Source: Gammaproteobacteria bacterium (lineage in GTDB: Bacteria > Pseudomonadota > Gammaproteobacteria > HK1). From it: a stretch of DNA of 64,000 nucleotides. Positions 8,301-17,331 of this stretch are shown here, one piece after another. Position numbers and translations under genes: made by a program. Below the pieces are notes generated by a model that worked only from the letters and a program-made list of their open reading frames with translations, did not search any database and had not been told where the DNA came from. The stretch spans positions 124,001 to 188,000 of the forward strand of contig JAJFJV010000019.1 of the NCBI GenBank assembly GCA_021773635.1, in the 5' to 3' direction. Positions within the stretch are counted from its first letter, which is position 1; every line of letters starts with the position of its first letter.

Positions 8301-9758
8301 CTAGAACTCGGCGCGGATGAGGAATTGCAAGGTATCTTCACTATAGTTTTCACGACCCAGTACGGTGCTGTACTCCAGGCTACCGGAGATGCCGTTGTCC
8401 GCGAAGTAACGCACGCCGAAGCCGGCGAGTACATCGGTCTGGTCAAATTTAGGCGTCGCGACACCCGGGGCAAAGGCCACACTGGTGCGGGTGAAGTCGT
8501 ACTGAAAGGTGGCCCGCGCGTAAGGCTCGAAGGCTCCCCAGGCGTAGGCCGCTTCACCACCAATCCGCCACTGCCCCACCTTGAAGCTGCGGCGGGTATT
8601 CAGCGTGCCATCGCTCTCGGTAAAGGCGTCCTGCGTATCCTTGGCCCAGAGTGCACCGAGTTGCCCGGTCATATGCCAGTTCCCGTAGTCCTGGCTGGAG
8701 GTGTAATTGCCGCTGACAAAATAACGCTCGGAATCCACTGAACTGCTGATGCGTGTTGCCGCCGCCGTCCGGAACTGCTTGGTATTGATATCCGAGTACC
8801 CAAAGGCCAGGTCGAGACTACTGCGCTCCCCCACGGTCAAGGCCATATACGGTACGACCGTATAGCCGTCCGAATCCTGTCCGCCGGCGTTGAAGAAGGT
8901 ATCCGTGTCCTGGGTTTCGTAACCGAGCGCCAAGCCCATCACCAGACCCTCCCGGGGACTGAAATCGCCACCCACGAGAAAGTTATAGCGGGACGAATCA
9001 AAGGCCGTGGAAACAAAGTCATCCTCTGACTCGGTACGCGAGAAGCTTCCCCAGAATCCGAAGGGAAAACCAAAATCGTTACCAGCGGATGAACCGGTCT
9101 GCACCATAAAGCCACTGGCCACCGGACTCACACCCAGACCGGCGAAATCACTGTTTCTGATAACCCCAAAACGCTGGTCGAGGATACGCGTAGTACCCCG
9201 CACCGAGGCGAGCGTAGTCGCTGGCGTAGTCACGGTGATGCCCGCCGTAACCCCTGGATTGATCGCGCCGGAACGGCTCACAACGGCGTTATCCAGTATC
9301 TGACATGTACCGGGGCCAGTGGGGTAACCAAAGTCGGTGCCAACAATGTTCAGACTCAGGGTATTGCCGTTGAGCGTCCCGGTAAAAGCACCCGAGCTAT
9401 TGGCATCAGACCAGCCGCCGGTGACCACGCCCGCCATGTCGACGAGACCGGAAAAGCTTGCCGGATTTCCCGGCTCGTCTGCCGCGGTGGCCGTGCCCCA
9501 GAAAGAGTTATTGGACTGAGTATCAATGACGACAGTAAACGGGATGCTCTCCGAGCTATCCACCGCCGGGGCGGTACAACCGATATCCTGTCCATTGAGC
9601 GTACCCGTATAGCTGCCACGAATTTCCGGAAAGGAACCCGGACCGGAGCCTGGGGGAGGCGGCGGCCCGCCGGCAAATGCGCTGGATGCAAAGCAGGCCA
9701 CCGCGATGCCCGCGAGCAGATAACGGCACCGGGAGACAAAGGAATTGACGAAGGACAT
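8301..9758 (-). CDS. Autotransporter-type outer-membrane beta-barrel protein (paralogue 2)
   Basis: A 485-residue protein, closest in layout to the gene at 6767. It has a signal peptide (hydrophobic core ending near SSAFA|GG), then a proline/glycine stretch (GGPPPPPGSGPG). A ~150-residue beta-rich N-terminal region follows, sharing the SFPEIRGSYTG / FPNVRGIYAG start and the GCTAP and GTLNGNTLSL motifs with paralogue 1. The C-terminal barrel ends in IRAEF. The two genes share both the N-terminal and the barrel domain, so they arose by duplication of the whole gene. The conserved N-terminal region suggests an exposed ligand-binding or surface domain; this is inference. Confidence 0.85.
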   Translation of the reverse strand: MSFVNSFVSRCRYLLAGIAVACFASSAFAGGPPPPPGSGPGSFPEIRGSYTGTLNGQDIGCTAPAVDSSESIPFTVVIDTQSNNSFWGTATAADEPGNPASFSGLVDMAGVVTGGWSDANSSGAFTGTLNGNTLSLNIVGTDFGYPTGPGTCQILDNAVVSRSGAINPGVTAGITVTTPATTLASVRGTTRILDQRFGVIRNSDFAGLGVSPVASGFMVQTGSSAGNDFGFPFGFWGSFSRTESEDDFVSTAFDSSRYNFLVGGDFSPREGLVMGLALGYETQDTDTFFNAGGQDSDGYTVVPYMALTVGERSSLDLAFGYSDINTKQFRTAAATRISSSVDSERYFVSGNYTSSQDYGNWHMTGQLGALWAKDTQDAFTESDGTLNTRRSFKVGQWRIGGEAAYAWGAFEPYARATFQYDFTRTSVAFAPGVATPKFDQTDVLAGFGVRYFADNGISGSLEYSTVLGRENYSEDTLQFLIRAEF

Positions 9759-9828
9759 AGCTTTTATTTCCCGGGGTTATACCTGGCAGCGATACTGCAC
9801 AAGACTTACGACAATACGATCCGCCGAT

Positions 9829-10908
9829 CTAGAACTCGGCCCGAATAAGCAACTGCAAGGCACTCTCGTCGTAGTTCTCACGACCGAATACCCGACTGTA
9901 CCCAATACTTCCTGAAAGGCCGTTGTCAGCAAAATAACGCACACCCAAACCTATCAACACATCGGTGGGGTCATATTTGGGCCGCGCGACACCCGCCGCA
10001 AAGGGCAATGCGCTGCGGGTGAAATCATACTCCAGCGTGGCACTGGCATAGGGCTCGAAGGCACCCCAGGCACGCGCTACCTCGGCACCCACCTTCGCCT
10101 GTCCAAGCTTGAAACTGCTACGAGCATTGGCCGTGCCATTGCTCTCGGTAAAGGCATCGTGCTGATCCTTGGCCCACAGCGCACCAATTTGGCCGGTTAC
10201 GTGCCACTCGCCAAAGTCCCTGAAAGTGATGAAATTCCCGCTGACAAAATAGCGTTCAGAACCAACCTTACTGTTGATCCGCGCACCACCGGGCACCCCG
10301 CCAGCCAGACGAAACTGGCTGGTATCCAGATCGGAGTAGCCGAAGGCCAGGTCAAAACTGCTTTGGTCGCCCACCTGCACGGCAACATAAGGTACGACGG
10401 TGTATCCATCCACATCCATCTGGCCAGCGTTGAAGAAGGTATCTATCTCGTTATCCTCATAGCCTAGGGCCAAACCCATCACCAGGCCCTCCCGGGGGCT
10501 AAAATCCGCGCCTACGAAAACATTGTAACGAGAGGAATCAAAAGCAGTAGTCGAAAAATCGCTACTTGAATCGGTATAGGAGAAATTGCCCCAGACGGCA
10601 TAAGGGAAAGCAAAACCATCACCTGCCGCCATGCCCGTATACCGCATCCCGTTACCGGCCAGCCCGGTAGTACCCGAATTGCTCTGGGAGTCACTGCCGA
10701 ACCAACCTGAAACATTACCCATCTCGGCGTTGTCCCAGACAGTGCCCAGGCCCGCCAGTATGAATGCCTCCATAAACAGACTGCCTGCAGCATCATGGGG
10801 ATCACTTATCTCACCGTTACTGGGAGAAGGATAAACAGCATTGGCGGCAAAGCTGGCGACTAGCAACACGAAGCCGGTTGCCGGGTACAAGACAGATTTA
10901 ACCTTCAT
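9829..10908 (-). CDS. Autotransporter-type outer-membrane beta-barrel protein (paralogue 3, short form)
   Basis: A 359-residue protein. The ATG at 10908 is chosen because AGGTGG lies seven bases upstream; an in-frame ATG at 10923 would place that Shine-Dalgarno inside the gene. A signal peptide (core VLLVASFAANA) is followed by only ~80 residues before the barrel, with a SDPHDAAGSLFMEAF segment shared with paralogue 4. It therefore lacks the ~150-residue N-terminal domain of paralogues 1 and 2. The barrel carries the array motifs FSPREGLVMGLALGYE and GVRYFADNGLSGS and ends in IRAEF. It probably forms a small pore or anchor with little exposed domain. Confidence 0.83.
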   Translation of the reverse strand: MKVKSVLYPATGFVLLVASFAANAVYPSPSNGEISDPHDAAGSLFMEAFILAGLGTVWDNAEMGNVSGWFGSDSQSNSGTTGLAGNGMRYTGMAAGDGFAFPYAVWGNFSYTDSSSDFSTTAFDSSRYNVFVGADFSPREGLVMGLALGYEDNEIDTFFNAGQMDVDGYTVVPYVAVQVGDQSSFDLAFGYSDLDTSQFRLAGGVPGGARINSKVGSERYFVSGNFITFRDFGEWHVTGQIGALWAKDQHDAFTESNGTANARSSFKLGQAKVGAEVARAWGAFEPYASATLEYDFTRSALPFAAGVARPKYDPTDVLIGLGVRYFADNGLSGSIGYSRVFGRENYDESALQLLIRAEF

Positions 10909-10983
10909 TGGCAACCACCTCATTAAATATTAGAAGACAGGAAAAGCCGTGTAAGCCGATATATCTCATCCTTCTAATCGATG

Positions 10984-12069
10984 TTAAAACTCGGCTCGAA
11001 TAAGTAACTGCAAGCTACTTTCATCATAATTCTCGCGACCAAACACCCGACTGTACCCAAAGCTCCCCGACAAACCATTATCAGCGAAATAACGCACACC
11101 AAAACCAAGTAGCACATCAGCAGGGTCATAGGTAGAGCGGGCAACAGCGGGGCCCAGGGGCCGCGCGGTGCGAGCAAAGTCATACTCCAGTGTAGCGCTG
11201 GCGTAGGGCTCGAAGGCACCCCAGGCACGTGCCACTTCACCGCCAATCTTCGCTTGCCCCAGCTTGAAGCTGGTGCGGCCATTCACGGTTCCATTACTTT
11301 CGGTGAATGCATCCTGCTCATCCTTTGCCCACATCACGCCGAGCTGACCGGTCAGGTGCCACTCACCAACATCCCGGAAAGTATTGAAGTTGCCGCTGAC
11401 AAAATAGCGATTCGAATCGACATTACTACTAACTCGTGCGCCAGCCGGAACGCCACCGGCAAGGCGGAACTGGCTGGTATCAATGCTGGAATAACCGAAG
11501 GCCAGATCAATACTGCTTTGGTCACCCACCACCAGAGCCACATAAGGCGCGACGGTATAGCCGTCCATATCCATCTCGCCCAGATTGAAGAAGGTATCCA
11601 CATCCTGATTCTCATAACCGAGCATCAGGCCCATGACCAAGCCCTCGCGAGGGCTGAAATCAGCACCGAAGAGAAAGTTATAGCGGGTGGAGTCAAACGC
11701 AGTGTTTGGAAAGTCATTACTCGAATCGCTATGAGAGAAATTGCCCCAAACCGCATAGGGAAAGGCAAAATCGCCGCCGGCCGCCATACCAGTATGCAGC
11801 ATCCTGTTAGCAGCAAGCTGGCTGGTATCTGAGTCTATAGAGGTGCTTTTGTCAGCCAGAATCTTGCCTATCCGGAAAGCGTCAACCTCAATGGAGCGGC
11901 TCTGACCCCACATCAGCGCGTGCTCCACGAACAGGCTACCCGCCGCATCATGGGGGTTGTTACAGGCAGGATAAGGCTGGCACGGAGGTGAGGATCCCGC
12001 ATTGGCAGCAAAGCTAACGAGCAAACAGAAAAAACCGGTGATCGAATAAAACACTGATATGGCACGCAC
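10984..12069 (-). CDS. Autotransporter-type outer-membrane beta-barrel protein (paralogue 4, short form)
   Basis: A 361-residue protein with signal peptide (core FFCLLVSFAANAG). A SSPPCQPYPAC motif follows cleavage, then NPHDAAGSLFVEHAL, related to paralogue 3. The barrel starts near residue 95 (FAFPYAVWGNFSHSDSS) and ends in IRAEF. The two cysteines just after the signal peptide recur in paralogue 5 and could form a disulphide; the context SSPPC is not a lipobox. Only 75 bases separate it from paralogue 3 and no terminator is obvious there, so the two may share a transcript. Confidence 0.83.
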   Translation of the reverse strand: MRAISVFYSITGFFCLLVSFAANAGSSPPCQPYPACNNPHDAAGSLFVEHALMWGQSRSIEVDAFRIGKILADKSTSIDSDTSQLAANRMLHTGMAAGGDFAFPYAVWGNFSHSDSSNDFPNTAFDSTRYNFLFGADFSPREGLVMGLMLGYENQDVDTFFNLGEMDMDGYTVAPYVALVVGDQSSIDLAFGYSSIDTSQFRLAGGVPAGARVSSNVDSNRYFVSGNFNTFRDVGEWHLTGQLGVMWAKDEQDAFTESNGTVNGRTSFKLGQAKIGGEVARAWGAFEPYASATLEYDFARTARPLGPAVARSTYDPADVLLGFGVRYFADNGLSGSFGYSRVFGRENYDESSLQLLIRAEF

Positions 12070-12138
12070 GACAAACTCCCGCTTTAGTATGCTGCGATCT
12101 CACAGGATCATTATTACAAAGTAACTTTCGGTCTAACT

Positions 12139-12170
12139 AAAAAGACCTGCGGGATATAGTCCCGCAGGTC
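12139..12170 (-). terminator. Rho-independent terminator of the fifth barrel gene
   Basis: Perfect 11-bp inverted repeat (12144-12154 with 12160-12170, GACCTGCGGGA arm) around a five-base loop. On the minus strand it is followed by TTTTT (12139-12143). It lies 30 bases past the stop at 12200. Confidence 0.92.
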
Positions 12171-12199
12171 AAAACGAACACCCCGCCTTCGAAATGAAA

Positions 12200-13318
12200 C
12201 TAGAACTCAGCCCGTATCATTAGCTGCAGTGTGTCTTCATCATAATTCTCGCGGCCAACCACGGTGCTATATCCAATGCTTCCCGACAGCCCGTCATCAG
12301 CAAAGTAACGCAGCCCGAAGCCTAGCAGCACATCGGTGGGGTCGTGCTTGGGTACGGCGACACCTGCAGCGTAGGAGATCTTGGTCTGCCTGAAGTCATT
12401 TTCAAGCGTGGCACTGGCATACGGTTCAAAGGCGCCCATCGGGTATGCGCCCTCAATACCGATACGCCATTGCCCCAGGCTGGAGCTGTTTTTAAGATTT
12501 GCGGTGCCGTCACTCTCGGTAAACGCATCCAGCTGATCCTTGGCCCAGAAGAGCCCGGCATGCCCGGTCAGGTTCCAGTTGCCGTACTGCCGGTAGTGAG
12601 AAACATTGCCGCTAAGAAACCAGCGATTCGAGTCCGTTTTACTGCTAATGGGCGCGCCGCCGGGAACACCGCCAGTTGAACGAAACTGGCTGATATCGAT
12701 GCTGGAATAGCCGAAGGACAGATTGGCGCTGGTCTTGTCTCCCACCATCAGGGAAAGATAGGGAATCACGGTAAAGCCATCCATATCTGCGTTGCCGGCA
12801 TTGAAGGTCGTATCCACATCCTGGTCTTCATAACCAAGCGCCAAACCCATCACCAGGCCTTCCCGCGGGCTAAAGTCTGCGCCTGCGAGAAAGTTGTAGC
12901 GGGTGGAGTCAAAGGCAGTAGAGACAAAGTCGTTATCCGAATCGGTGCGCGAGACACTGCCCCAGAAGCTGTAGGGAAAGGCGAAATCATCACCCGCCGC
13001 CATGCCTCGGCTGCGGAACATGGAGCCACCGGCAACCGGAGAAACATTTGTATCCAGGCTAGAGCGACCGCTCCCCACATAGGCCGCGAATGGCATATTC
13101 AGTATCAGTGCAACCTGCGCCCACTGGTGTATGTAGAGCTGCAACAGAGTCAGCGCCAAAAGTCTGGCGGGCGCTGTGGATGACGGATTAGTGTTAAGAA
13201 GGTACCAGCACGCAGGATATGGCTGACAAGGGGGAGGAGAACTACCTGCATTGGCGGAAAAACTATTGCCCAGGAGCATAACCCCTAAAGCCGTACACAG
13301 GATTGGTTTTGCGCGCAT
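12200..13318 (-). CDS. Autotransporter-type outer-membrane beta-barrel protein (paralogue 5, short form)
   Basis: A 372-residue protein. The ATG at 13318 is chosen because GGGGGAG lies six bases upstream; a TTG start at 13333 is less likely. After the signal peptide comes SSPPPCQPYPAC, as in paralogue 4, then a hydrophobic ~40-residue stretch (LLALTLLQLYIHQW) not seen in the others. The barrel carries WGSVSRTDSDNDF, FSPREGLVMGLALGYE and FGLRYFADDGLSGS and ends MIRAEF. It is the first gene of the array in the direction of transcription and has its own terminator. Function unknown; an outer-membrane location is well supported. Confidence 0.83.
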   Translation of the reverse strand: MRAKPILCTALGVMLLGNSFSANAGSSPPPCQPYPACWYLLNTNPSSTAPARLLALTLLQLYIHQWAQVALILNMPFAAYVGSGRSSLDTNVSPVAGGSMFRSRGMAAGDDFAFPYSFWGSVSRTDSDNDFVSTAFDSTRYNFLAGADFSPREGLVMGLALGYEDQDVDTTFNAGNADMDGFTVIPYLSLMVGDKTSANLSFGYSSIDISQFRSTGGVPGGAPISSKTDSNRWFLSGNVSHYRQYGNWNLTGHAGLFWAKDQLDAFTESDGTANLKNSSSLGQWRIGIEGAYPMGAFEPYASATLENDFRQTKISYAAGVAVPKHDPTDVLLGFGLRYFADDGLSGSIGYSTVVGRENYDEDTLQLMIRAEF

Positions 13319-13489
13319 GACAGACTCCCCCAATTAAAACGCCACAAGATTGCATGAATGTCGCGGCAACGGCGGGATTGTTTTTTTTATTTCCCTACCC
13401 TCATAAACGACCGCCCGATAATAGCAGATGTCACCCCGGTGCCACAAGTGTGCTTATTTAACAACACAACATCGCAAACCACTGTTTTT

Positions 13490-14344
13490 TCAGTCTATTT
13501 CAGAGGAAAATTTTCGTGCAGGCGGAAAGCGGCCGATCAGATTGGGCCAGAGATCTTGCCAGCAACAAGCGTGGTCAAAATCCTTGATTGTTTCGGTCAT
13601 CGGTTTAGCCGGAGACCCGAGTGCTGCCAGATAACTCTGAAGCACCCTCACAGAGACAATGCGATCCCGCCCACCCACAAAGTGAAGCTGCGGAACTGCC
13701 CCCAATGTCACGGCAAAATCCGGGGGATTCAGCGAGCCATGAAGCGGTGTGAGCCCGTGCTCTCGAGTCCAGGCCTGATGATCCAGATTGGCCGCCACAG
13801 TCACCAGCCAGGCGGCATCCTTGCGCGTCGCGGCCACCAGTGCCGCCAGCGTGCCGCCTCCTGAATAACCCACCAGCCCCACCCGTGTCCCTGGAATTTC
13901 CCTGGCGATCCGGTCGAGGACCCGGTTGATGGCATTCACCACCGTACGACCATAACGGTGGCTGGACCAGTACCGGGCATCACAACGGGTACGCTCTGAT
14001 GGACGCAGATACTGGCAGGGCCGGCCGATATAGAGCACCGCCGAGGAGCGGTCCTTGAGTGCCAACTTCAGGGCAACCGGATTACGCGGAGTGGGATCTG
14101 CCGACAGGCGCTTGCGACTGATCCAGGCCCGGCCATCGCCCTCGATGTAGACCACCAGACTCCGGCTAACGTTATGAGAACCACGATGCAGCGTGACCAC
14201 ATCGAAACCACTGAAACGATGCTGCTTGCGCACGAAACCCTGTTGCTCCGCACGCGATAACTCATCGCGCGCAGACATTCCCGGGATGCCCGCGCAGCCG
14301 CTCAGGACAAACAATGTGACCACCCCCGCAAATATGACACGCAC
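13490..14344 (-). CDS. Lipoprotein with alpha/beta-hydrolase fold
   Basis: A ~284-residue protein with a lipoprotein signal (RVIFAGVVTLFVLSGC), so probably membrane-tethered in the periplasm. The hydrolase nucleophile motif is GYSGGG in VGLVGYSGGGTLAAL, with a candidate acid in GGRDRIVS and a late DFDH histidine. Substrate unknown; dienelactone-hydrolase-like or esterase activity is possible. The GTG at 14344 is chosen because it gives a normal-length signal peptide. The frame continues upstream: an ATG at 14410 would give 306 residues, but the added ~22 residues look unlike a signal peptide and would overlap the divergent FecR-domain gene. Confidence 0.75.
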   Translation of the reverse strand: MRVIFAGVVTLFVLSGCAGIPGMSARDELSRAEQQGFVRKQHRFSGFDVVTLHRGSHNVSRSLVVYIEGDGRAWISRKRLSADPTPRNPVALKLALKDRSSAVLYIGRPCQYLRPSERTRCDARYWSSHRYGRTVVNAINRVLDRIAREIPGTRVGLVGYSGGGTLAALVAATRKDAAWLVTVAANLDHQAWTREHGLTPLHGSLNPPDFAVTLGAVPQLHFVGGRDRIVSVRVLQSYLAALGSPAKPMTETIKDFDHACCWQDLWPNLIGRFPPARKFSSEID

Positions 14345-14408
14345 AATATTGCGTGCCCTACGGGGTGCGTCTATGCTGGGACGAGATACAAACAAAGGTG
14401 GAGATACC

Positions 14409-15122
14409 ATGCGCATCAAGCTACGAAATTCCGGAATTCGTGCAAGCATACCCGCTCTTCTGCTTAGCTTCCTGCTGCTAACGCTGGCGCTGCCGGCGAG
14501 CGCTGCAGTACCCGCAGGCAAGGTCACGCTGCTACGTGGCACAGTCACGGCAACCGGGACGGATGGGCAGATCCGCCGGCTTTCCAGAAAAGCTGACGTC
14601 TACGCGGGAGATAAAATCAATACCTCCCGGCGCTCGGTCGTCCGGCTCCGCCTTCAGGATGGCTCCAGATTTACCCTCGGTTCGCGGGCGAAAATGGAAG
14701 TCAGCAAGTTTGTCTATGGCCGCAGTGCCAAACAAGATGTCGTCGCTACCCGCATATTGAAAGGTGTGTTTCGCTTCGTCAGCGGATTGATCGCCAAGCA
14801 CCGCCCACGCTCCATGAACGTACGACTGGGTCAGGTCGCTACCATCGGCATCCGCGGCACCGATGTATCCGGTGAGGTGATAGGCGACTCCGCCACCGTA
14901 GTCCTCAACGAACCGAAGAAGACCGGAGAAAAAACTGCCATTGATGTTTCCAACGACCACGGCAGCGTCAGCATCGATCAGCCTGGCTGGGGCACGACCA
15001 TTCCTGATGCCAACAGCGCGCCGACACCCCCACGAAGGATGCGCTTGAAGAGCATCGAAAATCTGATGCGCAATATCCAGTCCATGGGTCGGGTATCGGC
15101 ACCACGACCACGCATCCACTAA
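14409..15122 (+). CDS. FecR-domain periplasmic protein
   Basis: A 237-residue protein with signal peptide (LLLSFLLLTLALPASAAVPA) and a FecR-type domain at about residues 38-150 (GKVTLLRGTVTATG, AGDKINTSRRSVVRLRLQDGSRFTLG, GVFRFVSG, ATIGIRGTDV). The C-terminal ~60 residues are polar and proline-rich. Classical FecR is a membrane anti-sigma regulator, but this protein has no cytoplasmic N-terminal domain and is instead exported, like many stand-alone FecR-domain proteins of unknown role. The start is set by AGGTGGAG six bases before the ATG. It is divergent from the lipoprotein hydrolase and followed by a strong hairpin. Confidence 0.85.
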   Translation: MRIKLRNSGIRASIPALLLSFLLLTLALPASAAVPAGKVTLLRGTVTATGTDGQIRRLSRKADVYAGDKINTSRRSVVRLRLQDGSRFTLGSRAKMEVSKFVYGRSAKQDVVATRILKGVFRFVSGLIAKHRPRSMNVRLGQVATIGIRGTDVSGEVIGDSATVVLNEPKKTGEKTAIDVSNDHGSVSIDQPGWGTTIPDANSAPTPPRRMRLKSIENLMRNIQSMGRVSAPRPRIH

Positions 15123-15130
15123 AGAAATTT

Positions 15131-15162
15131 CAGGCCCCGGTGCAATTCAAAGCCGGGGCCTG
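15131..15162. terminator. Hairpin terminator between convergent genes
   Basis: A perfect 10-bp stem (15131-15140 CAGGCCCCGG with 15153-15162) around a 12-base loop, eight bases past the FecR-domain stop and about 70 bases past the end of the TgpA-like gene on the other strand. The downstream run (ACTCACCTTTTCC) is only moderately T-rich, so it may act in both directions with partial efficiency. Confidence 0.72.
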
Positions 15163-15234
15163 ACTCACCTTTTCCGTTCGTCACGCCCCGATAACAGCGT
15201 ATTGCGCCGGCTCGCAGGGCGGACACGGTCCACC

Positions 15235-17331
15235 CTACCTGCCATTCCGTTCTTTCGTGCCGTGGATACCGGGATCGCTCTCACATTTACTCGGCAATTG
15301 CTCCTGCATTGCCCTACTACCGTACTTCCCTGTACATATGTGCTTCGCGTCATAAGGCCGTTTTGTGGCGTACTGAGTCATCCAGGCTTGCACCCGACGA
15401 CTGAACTTCTGCCTTGCCCTGGCATCAAGACCCTGGGGGTCAAAACGCCAGCGGTAGTGGGTAGGCAGGATGTCCAGCAGAACTTCGTCCATACCCTCCA
15501 GGCGGTGGCTCTCCCCAAGCTGCCGCAGCCAGTTTTGTGGCGTTTCCCCGGACGGCCGCACCAGATCATTGGCACGTAAATACGCTTCTATTTGGTAGTA
15601 ATCCGAGCTCACGCCAACAGTTTGGGCTGGTCGCTGCGGAAGTGGACCTTCCTCGGCGCGCTTTTGCCGGCGCGTACTCCGCAAGCGCCACAGCAGAAAC
15701 AGGAAGAGTGGCAACGCCAGCCATGGCAGCCATCGGGTTTCCAAACCGCCTTCACTCACTCGCCAACGGGTAAAGCGATAGCGCAACCAGGCCAGGAAAT
15801 CGTACAAAGGCTCCCAACTGGAGGCCGCCTCCGCCTCCAGCGGCGCCCACACGGCGGGCGTGGTGTCCAAATCCCGCCACTGCCCGTTCACCTCCACCAG
15901 CGCCCAGGAATGGGCATGCCGGCGGCGTACTACGAAACGCTCTTCCAGATTACTGTATTCCTGCACCGAGTAGCCTGTCGCGTAGCGTGCCGGGATACCG
16001 GCCGCCCGTAACAACAGCACCGTTGCGGTGGCAAAATACTCGCAGTGCCCGCGCCTCGACTCCTGCAAAAAATAGGCCAGAGGCCGCAGGCCCTGGGATT
16101 TACGCTGTACCAGGGTATAGCTGAAATGCTGTTTAAAATAAGCAGAGATACGGGCAATGACGACCTCTGCCTCAAGGCCCCGCAACCCAAGTTCGTCCAC
16201 CAGTTCCGTAAACAGGGCCCGTTGCCGGCCTGGTAACTGCAGATCCGTCTCATCGGCTGCGCGATCCACGGTTTTGTCGGGACGATAGTGGGCTACGTAT
16301 TCGATGAGATCCGGCCCGTTTGTCACAGTAACCGCCCCCAGTGTATTTTGTTTTAGCTCTTCCACCGGTAATTCGGCCAGCCGATGAGTGCCACCGGGCA
16401 GCGCAAGCAGTCCCTTCCCTCGCCGCAGACGCTGGGAAATATTTGCCACATGAAAAGGACCCACACCTTTCTGTAACGCCCACGTCGTTCCCTCAATATC
16501 GGAGTTGAGCGTGCTGAATTGGGCGGAGCCGGCAAGCCACACCCCGGTGCTGTAGGTGCGGTAGCTCGCCTCACGCAGCAAGGCAGGCGGTGGACTACGG
16601 GGCGAATCCACACGCATCAGAATGCGATCCGAGGACTTGAAGTCACCGATCTCGCCGATAACCGTCTGGGTGCGATAGGGATCCCGCATTTGCCATAAGC
16701 GCTCCTGCAACCACTCCAGGACAATGGGCTCCAATGCGGCCCGGGTCTTCAGAATTCCCGACTGGATGCCCATCCCGCCGGCCAGCGACAACACCATAAC
16801 GGCACCCCACAGCACTGGAGAATAGCGCCGTGAGCGAGCGCCCCACAGAGCCCAGACCACGAGCAGGCACAAACCCGCGTAGAAACGGCTACGGTCGGCA
16901 GTGCCCGCGCTGGCCGACAGCAGGCACAGTGCCAAAAAGGGATAGCGAAGGTCGATAGCACCGGCATCCGCCATCCGTCCACGGGCCTCTGCGCGGCGAA
17001 TACTGATAAACAGGGTGCTGTAGCGGATAGCCTCCCGAGTGCTATAGAGCTGGGCCGCAAGCAAGGGCAGTAACACCAGGGGCAGCCAGCGCAGGGTGCC
17101 AAATATCCCGTGCACCGCGTAGGTATCGTACTGATAGTAGATAAGGCCGAGAAACAAGACGGCGCTAAGATCGGCGATACGGTTGAAGTCCCGGTCATCC
17201 AGCTCCCAGCGCCACGGCACGATACGCACGCCTTCTACCACGACGGCCAGCAGCCCCCCCGCAAGCCACGCGCCACACTGCCAACCCCAGAACAGAGTGG
17301 TCGCACCCAGCAATAATGGCGGAACCCTCAT
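15235..17331 (-). CDS. tgpA: TgpA-like membrane transglutaminase (DUF3488 / transglutaminase core / DUF4129)
   Basis: A 698-residue membrane protein. Several hydrophobic helices occupy residues ~5-190 (DUF3488 region). A periplasmic transglutaminase-like domain follows at ~320-480, with the Cys-His-Asp triad visible in RRGHCEYFATA, RHAHSWALVEV and WRDLDTTPA. A further helix near 525-545 (LPWLALPLFLFLLWRL) precedes a C-terminal cytoplasmic DUF4129-like segment. In Pseudomonas TgpA is essential, but the substrate is not defined. Its start overlaps the DUF58 gene stop by four bases, and the moxR-DUF58-tgpA order is conserved in proteobacteria. The last ~45 residues are polar and may be poorly conserved. 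Confidence 0.92.
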   Translation of the reverse strand: MRVPPLLLGATTLFWGWQCGAWLAGGLLAVVVEGVRIVPWRWELDDRDFNRIADLSAVLFLGLIYYQYDTYAVHGIFGTLRWLPLVLLPLLAAQLYSTREAIRYSTLFISIRRAEARGRMADAGAIDLRYPFLALCLLSASAGTADRSRFYAGLCLLVVWALWGARSRRYSPVLWGAVMVLSLAGGMGIQSGILKTRAALEPIVLEWLQERLWQMRDPYRTQTVIGEIGDFKSSDRILMRVDSPRSPPPALLREASYRTYSTGVWLAGSAQFSTLNSDIEGTTWALQKGVGPFHVANISQRLRRGKGLLALPGGTHRLAELPVEELKQNTLGAVTVTNGPDLIEYVAHYRPDKTVDRAADETDLQLPGRQRALFTELVDELGLRGLEAEVVIARISAYFKQHFSYTLVQRKSQGLRPLAYFLQESRRGHCEYFATATVLLLRAAGIPARYATGYSVQEYSNLEERFVVRRRHAHSWALVEVNGQWRDLDTTPAVWAPLEAEAASSWEPLYDFLAWLRYRFTRWRVSEGGLETRWLPWLALPLFLFLLWRLRSTRRQKRAEEGPLPQRPAQTVGVSSDYYQIEAYLRANDLVRPSGETPQNWLRQLGESHRLEGMDEVLLDILPTHYRWRFDPQGLDARARQKFSRRVQAWMTQYATKRPYDAKHICTGKYGSRAMQEQLPSKCESDPGIHGTKERNGR

